64,000 bases of DNA, from assembly GCA_021325145.1 (NCBI GenBank), contig JAJPHR010000103.1, positions 124,001 to 188,000 of the forward strand, given 5' to 3'. The notes below the pieces were generated by a model, which was not told the DNA's origin, searched no databases, and was given only the letters and a program-made list of their open reading frames with translations. Position numbers and translations under genes: made by a program. Origin of the DNA: Verrucomicrobiota bacterium (GTDB lineage: Bacteria > Verrucomicrobiota > Verrucomicrobiia > Limisphaerales > Pedosphaeraceae). The stretch's first letter is position 1, and every line of letters begins with the position of its first letter. This document shows positions 59,286-64,000 of the stretch, one piece after another.

Positions 59286-61160
59286 ATGACAACCAAGTTA
59301 TTTTCTGAGCTGGGGATTTCGGCTGAATTGCTGAAGGCCATCGACAAACTCGGGTTCGAGCAGGCTTCGCCGATTCAAGCCGAGGCGATTCCTGTGCTGC
59401 TGGCAGGGCGTGACGTCGTTGGGCAATCGCAAACCGGTTCCGGCAAGACGGCGGCGTTCGCCGTGCCGGCGGTCGAGCGCGTGGACCCGCAATTGCGCGC
59501 GGTACAGGTGTTGATCCTGTGCCCGACACGCGAACTGGCCGTGCAAGTGTCGGAGGAAGTCCACAAGCTGGCCTTGTTCAAGCGCGGTATTCACGCGCTG
59601 CCCATTTACGGCGGCCAATCCTATGAACGGCAGTTCGATGGCCTGCGGCATGGCGCGCAAATTGTCATCGGCACCCCGGGACGCGTGATGGATCACATGC
59701 GCCGGGGCACGTTGCGGCTCGATAAAGTGCGGATGGTCATCCTCGATGAGGCGGACGTGATGCTGGACATGGGTTTCCGCGAGGACATCGAATTCATTCT
59801 CGAAGGCGTGCCGAACGAGCGGCAAACGGTTTTCTTTTCCGCCACCATGCCGCGGCCCATCCAGGAATTGATCCAACGCTTCGCCCGCAATCCGCAAAGC
59901 GTCCGCATCGAGCAAAAAGCGATGACCGTGCCCACGGTCGAGCAGGTCTATTACGAAGTGGACCGGCGGTTCAAGATCGATTTGCTCACCCGGTTGATCG
60001 ACATTCATGATCTCAAGCTCGGCATCATTTTTTGCAATACCAAGCGCATGGTGGACGATCTGGTTGATCATTTGAACGCTCAGGGGTATTCCGCGGACCG
60101 ATTGCATGGTGACATGAGCCAGGCGATGCGCGACCGCGTCATGAACAAGTTTCGCAAATCAGGCCTCGAATTTCTGGTCGCGACCGATGTCGCCGCGCGC
60201 GGGATTGATGTCGATGATGTGCAAGTGGTGTTCAACTATGACTTGCCGTACGACGTCGAGGATTATCTGCATCGCATCGGACGGACGGGACGCGCGGGTC
60301 GGAGCGGGCGGGCGATTTCGTTCGTGGCGGGACGCGAGATGTTTCAGATTCACCACATCGAGCGCTATACCAAAGTAAAGATCCAGCGCGGCAAGCCGCC
60401 CACACAGGATGAAGTCGAAGAGGCGCGCGACAGTGCTTTCCTGGGCAAACTGCGGGCGACGTTGCAAAGCGGGGAATTCAAACGCCAGGACCATCTCATC
60501 GAGCGTCTGTTGGAAGAAGGCTTCAGCAGCACCGACATTGCGTCGGCTTTGCTCTCTCAATTGCAAGCGGGTGAGGCGGCGCCTGCGCGGGCGCCGCGAG
60601 AGGCGGCATGGTCCGGGGCCCGCGACTCTCGTGTGCCGGAACAGAGACGCGCGCCCTATGGTGATTCGCGGGCAGAACGCCGTGACCGGCCGCCGGAGCG
60701 ACTAGTACGCCACCGGGAAGAGCGGCCAGCCGCACCGCGTCCAGTCAAACCGGTGGCCCTTTCAACTCCTTTACCCGACCGGTCGGTTGCCCCCATCAAG
60801 CCAGTTCCGCCGGTGGCTCCAGCCGAGCCGGTGCGGGCGAAAAGCCTGCCGCCCGGTTTTCCGGAACGCCGTGAATTCGCCCCGCCTCAACCGACCCGAT
60901 CGCCAAAACATAGCCGCCGCACACCCGACGAACAGGTGCGCCTTTACATGAACATCGGCGGGGAGATGGGCGTCGCGCCCGGTGACGTCGTGGGCGCCAT
61001 CCTGGGCGAAACCGGATTGCCGGCGAAGGTCGTAGGTACGGTGGACATTCGCGAGCGGCACCTGTTTGTCGATGTTTCCTCCGAACATGCCAATGGCATT
61101 ATTGCCAAGTTGAACCGCACGCGGATCAAGAACCACAAATTGAAGGTGAAAGTCGCCTGA
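59286..61160 (+). CDS. DEAD-box RNA helicase (CsdA/DeaD/DbpA-like)
   Basis: A 624-residue ATP-dependent RNA helicase. Q motif FEQASPIQAEAIPVLL; motif I SQTGSGKTAAFAV; Ia PTRELAVQ; II VILDEADVMLDMG; III FFSATMP; V ATDVAARGIDVDD; VI YLHRIGRTGRAGRSG. A long Arg/Pro-rich low-complexity linker (about residues 425-540) leads to a C-terminal DbpA-type RNA-binding domain (VRLYMNIGGEMGVAPGDVVG...), which usually targets 23S rRNA. It likely acts in ribosome assembly or cold adaptation. The ribosomal protein L31 gene follows. Confidence 0.96.
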   Translation: MTTKLFSELGISAELLKAIDKLGFEQASPIQAEAIPVLLAGRDVVGQSQTGSGKTAAFAVPAVERVDPQLRAVQVLILCPTRELAVQVSEEVHKLALFKRGIHALPIYGGQSYERQFDGLRHGAQIVIGTPGRVMDHMRRGTLRLDKVRMVILDEADVMLDMGFREDIEFILEGVPNERQTVFFSATMPRPIQELIQRFARNPQSVRIEQKAMTVPTVEQVYYEVDRRFKIDLLTRLIDIHDLKLGIIFCNTKRMVDDLVDHLNAQGYSADRLHGDMSQAMRDRVMNKFRKSGLEFLVATDVAARGIDVDDVQVVFNYDLPYDVEDYLHRIGRTGRAGRSGRAISFVAGREMFQIHHIERYTKVKIQRGKPPTQDEVEEARDSAFLGKLRATLQSGEFKRQDHLIERLLEEGFSSTDIASALLSQLQAGEAAPARAPREAAWSGARDSRVPEQRRAPYGDSRAERRDRPPERLVRHREERPAAPRPVKPVALSTPLPDRSVAPIKPVPPVAPAEPVRAKSLPPGFPERREFAPPQPTRSPKHSRRTPDEQVRLYMNIGGEMGVAPGDVVGAILGETGLPAKVVGTVDIRERHLFVDVSSEHANGIIAKLNRTRIKNHKLKVKVA

Positions 61161-61233
61161 ACTGGCGGCTTTTTTGGGTTGAAAATAGCCCTTGTCAAAC
61201 GGCGATTCATTGGTAGATTGTCCGGCCTTTGTT

Positions 61234-61476
61234 ATGAAAGCTGACATTCATCCGAGATATCAGGAAGCGGAAATCCGTTGCGCTTGCGGCAATGTGATCA
61301 AGACCCGCTCCACCAGACAGACTATTTTGCTGGGCATTTGCAACGCCTGCCACCCGTTCTACACGGGCACGCAGAAGTTTGTGGACACCGCCGGGCGTGT
61401 GGACAAATTCCAACAGCGCCTGGCCAAGACGCAGGCTGCCCAGGCTGCCGCTGCCACCAAGAAGAAAAAGAAGTAG
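61234..61476 (+). CDS. rpmE: 50S ribosomal protein L31
   Basis: An 80-residue L31 of the zinc-binding type, with Cys pairs in [15 protein letters not shown] and [20 protein letters not shown], followed by [10 protein letters not shown] and a Lys/Ala-rich tail. The ATG at 61234 gives the family N-terminus ([10 protein letters not shown]); the upstream frame from 61192 is not ribosomal. The CxC...CxxC form is the zinc-replete type. It lies between helicase and release factor genes, all related to translation. Confidence 0.97.
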   Translation: MKADIHPRYQEAEIRCACGNVIKTRSTRQTILLGICNACHPFYTGTQKFVDTAGRVDKFQQRLAKTQAAQAAAATKKKKK

Positions 61477-61531
61477 CCACGCTTTCGACTTCCGCCCGTC
61501 CGGCTTCGCCGCCAGACGGGCGGATTGTTTT

Positions 61532-61609
61532 TATCGGGTGGGGCGTGTCACTCCGTGCGCGCCGATGACGGGCGCAGCCCTGTCCGCCCTGCCGAGGCAG
61601 GTTCCGAAC
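61532..61609. repeat. 56-bp palindromic repeat, diverged copy H
   Basis: TATCGGGTGGGGCGTGTCAC to GTCCGCCCTGCCGAGGCAGG, with the same left-right plan and several base changes, ends 8 bp before the release factor start. Its closeness to that start means it could fold over the ribosome site. Confidence 0.75.
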
Positions 61610-61617
61610 CCTTAACC

Positions 61618-62697
61618 ATGGATTTGCGTCCGCACATTGATCGATTTGCCCGCCGGTTTGCCGAAGTCGAGGCCGCCCTGAGCGATCCGAAGGTTTTCGA
61701 TAACAACCAGCGCGCCCAGGAACTGTCCCGCGAATACGCCCGCTTGAAAGAGTTGGTCGCGAGCGGGAACGCATATCTGAAAGCCACGGCGGATCTTGAG
61801 GAGAACCAGGCCTTGATTCAGTCTGAGCCGGCGGACTCGGAGCTGGCCGGCATGGCCAGGGAAGACATTGCGCGTTTGGAATCGGAAGTGAAACGTCTTG
61901 GGCACGAGGTGCAGCTCGGCATCCTGCCGCCGGAGCCGACGGATTCGCGCAACACGATCATTGAAATCCGCGCCGGAGCGGGCGGGTCTGAATCCGCATT
62001 GTTCTCCGCTGATCTTTATCGGATGTACACGCGCTATGCGGAGAATCGCGGCTGGAAGGTGGAACCGATGGATTCCAGCCCGTCGGATCTCGGCGGGTTC
62101 AAAGAAATCATCTTTGGCGTGACCGGCCTGGACGTTTATAAACGGCTCAAGTACGAAAGCGGGGTGCACCGCGTTCAACGTGTGCCCGCCACCGAAGCCC
62201 AGGGACGCATCCACACCAGCACGTGCACGGTTGCGGTGTTACCCGAAGCGGAAGAAGTCGATATCGAGATCAAGCAAGAGGACTTGGAGATCAATGTTTG
62301 CCGCGCATCCGGCAAGGGTGGCCAGGGCGTAAATACCACCGATTCCGCCGTGCAAATCCAGCACAAGCCCAGCGGATTGATCGTGCGTTGCGCTGACGAG
62401 CGGTCGCAGATTAAAAACAAAGCCAGAGCCATGACCGTTTTGCGGTCGCGGTTGCTGGAGCGCAAGATTGCCGAGGAAGAGGCCAAATACGCCGCCGAGC
62501 GCAAGGAACAGGTCGGCACGGGCGAACGCAACGAACGCATCCGCACGTATAACTTCCCGCAAAACCGCGTCACCGACCACCGCATCGAAGTCACGCTGTA
62601 CAATCTGCCTGCGTTCATGGAAGGTGACATCGATCCCATCATCGAACCACTCATGGCGCATTCTCTGGAGGAGAAGATGGCGGCGTTGGAACTGTGA
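61618..62697 (+). CDS. prfA: peptide chain release factor 1
   Basis: A 359-residue class I release factor. The stop-codon recognition tripeptide is P-A-T (HRVQRVPATEAQGRIHTSTC), which is the RF1 form reading UAA and UAG. The catalytic GGQ is in RASGKGGQGVNTTDSAVQIQ. The N-terminal coiled coil (LREYARLKEL-like text) and C-terminal DHRIEVTLYNLPAFMEG are typical. The ATG at 61618 fits the family; the frame from 61525 runs through a repeat. Length is normal. Confidence 0.97.
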   Translation: MDLRPHIDRFARRFAEVEAALSDPKVFDNNQRAQELSREYARLKELVASGNAYLKATADLEENQALIQSEPADSELAGMAREDIARLESEVKRLGHEVQLGILPPEPTDSRNTIIEIRAGAGGSESALFSADLYRMYTRYAENRGWKVEPMDSSPSDLGGFKEIIFGVTGLDVYKRLKYESGVHRVQRVPATEAQGRIHTSTCTVAVLPEAEEVDIEIKQEDLEINVCRASGKGGQGVNTTDSAVQIQHKPSGLIVRCADERSQIKNKARAMTVLRSRLLERKIAEEEAKYAAERKEQVGTGERNERIRTYNFPQNRVTDHRIEVTLYNLPAFMEGDIDPIIEPLMAHSLEEKMAALEL

Positions 62698-62755
62698 TGA
62701 TTGTTGTGAACCAGATTAGTGATGTGGAGAATGGTTTTTGTCCCAATAGCAAGCT

Positions 62756-63346
62756 ATGAATCCGAGGATCACTCCACCGCAAGGCATCATTTTTGACTGT
62801 GACGGCACGCTTGCGGACACCATGCCGCTGCATTGGCGCGCGTGGCAGGTCGTCGCCAAACGTTACAAACTCATCTTTCCCGAGGACCGTTTTTACTCGC
62901 TGGGTGGCGTGCCGTCGCGGGACATTCTCAAAATGCTCGGTGAAGAGCAGAGTGTGATCCTGGACCATCTCGCCGTGGCGCGGGAAAAAGAGGCGGAATA
63001 TCAGCCGTTGATTGCCCAAGTGGAACCCATCAACACGGTGGTGGGCGTGGCGCGCGAGTATTATGGCCGCATCCCCATGGCGGTGGCTTCGGGTGGAACG
63101 CACCACATTATCGAGCAGGTTTTGCAGCACCTGGGCATCCGACATTTGTTCAATGCCGTCGTGACGAGCGAGGACGTGGTGAACCAAAAGCCGGCCCCGG
63201 ACATTTTTTTGGAAGCGGCCCGGCGCATCGGTGTGCCGCCTCAATTTTGCCGCGCCTATGAAGACACGGACCTGGGCATGGACGCCATTCGCGCGGCGGG
63301 CATGGAAGCGATTGACGTGCGGCAATTGAGGAAGACCGGTCCGTAA
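62756..63346 (+). CDS. HAD-family phosphatase, beta-phosphoglucomutase-like
   Basis: A 196-residue HAD hydrolase. Motif I GIIFDCDGTLADTMPLHWRA (nucleophile and acid Asp), motif II MAVASGGTHH (Ser), motif III VVNQKPAPDIFLEAARRIGV (Lys), motif IV AYEDTDLGMDAIRAAGMEAI (Asp). The small helical cap lies between motifs I and II. Similar to YqaB or beta-PGM type enzymes that dephosphorylate sugar phosphates. It is 58 bp after prfA and converges on the transporter gene. Confidence 0.94.
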   Translation: MNPRITPPQGIIFDCDGTLADTMPLHWRAWQVVAKRYKLIFPEDRFYSLGGVPSRDILKMLGEEQSVILDHLAVAREKEAEYQPLIAQVEPINTVVGVAREYYGRIPMAVASGGTHHIIEQVLQHLGIRHLFNAVVTSEDVVNQKPAPDIFLEAARRIGVPPQFCRAYEDTDLGMDAIRAAGMEAIDVRQLRKTGP

Positions 63347-63358
63347 CGAAAGATTTCC

Positions 63359-64000
63359 TCAAACTGAGATTTTCAGCGCCGGCCTCTTTGGCCCGGCTCC
63401 TTCCTTCCAGACATAGCGGAACATCAGGGTGCGCAATGCCGCCGTCAGCGGGATGGACAGCAAGGCGCCGAGAATGCCGCCCAGGACTGTTGTTCCCACC
63501 AGCACGGCGATGATGATCGTCAGCGGATGTAATCCTGCGCGGTCGCCCATGATCTTCGGGCTGATGACAAAATCCTCCAACGCTTTCACCGCCGCCGCGA
63601 GCCCCAGCACCAGCAGCGGGTGCGTCCAGTCGCCGAACTGCACCGCAGAAATCGTGAGCGCCAAAGTCAGTGTGATAATGGTGCCGAGATAAGGCACAAT
63701 CCCGAGCACGGCGGCGACCACCCCCAGCAGCACGGCGTAGTGCAATCCCATGATGAGGTAACCGATGGCCAGCAGGAACCCCACGCACGCCGCCACCAGC
63801 ACCTGTCCGCGAAAAAAGACAATCATGCAATCGTTAATGGCATTCAGCACAAAAACCAATTCCTGCTTCACCTTTGACTCGTGGATCGGCAGGTAGTCCG
63901 TCCAATGTTGCTGGATGCCCGGCTTCTCCAGCAGGAAATAGAACAGGCACACCGGCGCGACAAAGAACCCAATCAAAAATTCGGCCCAGGTGCTGACGTT
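63359..64000 (-). CDS. AI-2E family (PerM-like) transporter, N-terminus beyond the window
   Basis: The last 214 codons of a minus-strand gene that runs off the right edge; the frame is open to base 64000. Membrane text matches the C-terminal half of the AI-2E exporter/PerM family (VLLGVVAAVLGIVPYLGTII, LKALEDFVISPKIMGDRAGL-like block, LHPLTIIIAVLVGTTVLGGI, GALLSIPLTAALRTLMF). Members export quorum autoinducer or other small molecules, often unidentified. Normal length is about 350 residues. Confidence 0.9.
   Translation of the reverse strand, partial: NVSTWAEFLIGFFVAPVCLFYFLLEKPGIQQHWTDYLPIHESKVKQELVFVLNAINDCMIVFFRGQVLVAACVGFLLAIGYLIMGLHYAVLLGVVAAVLGIVPYLGTIITLTLALTISAVQFGDWTHPLLVLGLAAAVKALEDFVISPKIMGDRAGLHPLTIIIAVLVGTTVLGGILGALLSIPLTAALRTLMFRYVWKEGAGPKRPALKISV

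Noticed and set aside
61525-61617. Longer N-terminus for release factor 1
   Set aside because: The extension is translated palindromic repeat DNA; the family N-terminus begins at 61618.
1-64000. tRNA or rRNA genes
   Set aside because: No tRNA cloverleaf or rRNA-like conserved block was recognised in the intergenic gaps; a dedicated scan (for example tRNAscan-SE) would be needed to be certain.

Overview
The window reads as chromosomal DNA from a GC-rich free-living heterotroph of the PVC group, most likely a Verrucomicrobiota member of the Pedosphaera/Limisphaerales kind. This assignment is inference. It rests on a planctomycete-cytochrome/DUF1549-DUF1553 protein paired with a Tat-exported DUF1501 protein and a sulfatase, on ECF sigma genes in small clusters with unrecognised membrane proteins, and on many short palindromic intergenic repeats together with a REP-associated (RAYT) transposase. 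No rRNA, tRNA, CRISPR array, prophage or plasmid gene was seen.

Layout. 0.1-4 kb: an ECF sigma factor cluster with three unrecognised proteins. 4.3-5 kb: an orphan NarL-type regulator. 5-13.3 kb: a run of nine minus-strand genes that is the most distinctive part of the window. In transcription order it holds two Hsp20 proteins, an M50 site-2-type protease with CBS domains, GroEL, a fusion of a ribosome-hibernation (HPF/RaiA-like) domain to sigma-70-like regions, GrpE, an MDR oxidoreductase coupled to grpE by an ATGA overlap, a duplicated-domain exported protein and an aldo/keto reductase. HdeD and DUF302 stress-type genes lie just beyond it. 15-19 kb: a divergent amidohydrolase, a serine hydrolase and a lipoprotein. 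19.4-28 kb: a two-component system continuing through near-zero spacings into an RND efflux system (adaptor, RraA-like protein, pump, TolC). 28-36 kb: a 2'-5' RNA ligase-like protein, a lipoprotein, and envelope-glycan genes (GT9, MBOAT acyltransferase, AlgX-like protein, MsbA-like ABC exporter). 35.8-43.2 kb: the RAYT transposase, then DUF1501, PSCyt and sulfatase. 43.3-47.4 kb: a degenerate J-domain membrane protein and a peptide-type ABC importer (permease, binding protein, permease, no ATPases). 47.9-52.8 kb: a PolX-N-like helix-hairpin-helix protein, an oxidoreductase, adenylate kinase, a solitary groES and a DCC protein. 52.8-59 kb: a debranching-type glucosidase overlapping a GT4 glycosyltransferase, and a GH51 arabinofuranosidase. 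59-64 kb: DEAD-box helicase, ribosomal protein L31, release factor 1, a HAD phosphatase and a truncated AI-2E family transporter.

The gaps between genes are full of repeats. One is a palindromic element with a core of about 56 bp, present in about ten intact, partial or rearranged copies. Others are three copies of a long CCAAGCACCAA-type hairpin, AT-rich 10-bp-period arrays present in inverted copies at 18.3 and 52.2 kb, a CCTGGGCC/GGCCCAGG palindrome array at 47.5 kb, and a 225-bp tandem duplication at 48.8-49.2 kb. The RAYT gene, itself bracketed by two perfect hairpins, is a plausible agent for some of them.

All calls come from reading translations and DNA by eye; no database search was possible. 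Start codons were moved inward where an upstream in-frame extension was clearly intergenic repeat or lacked a coding look.
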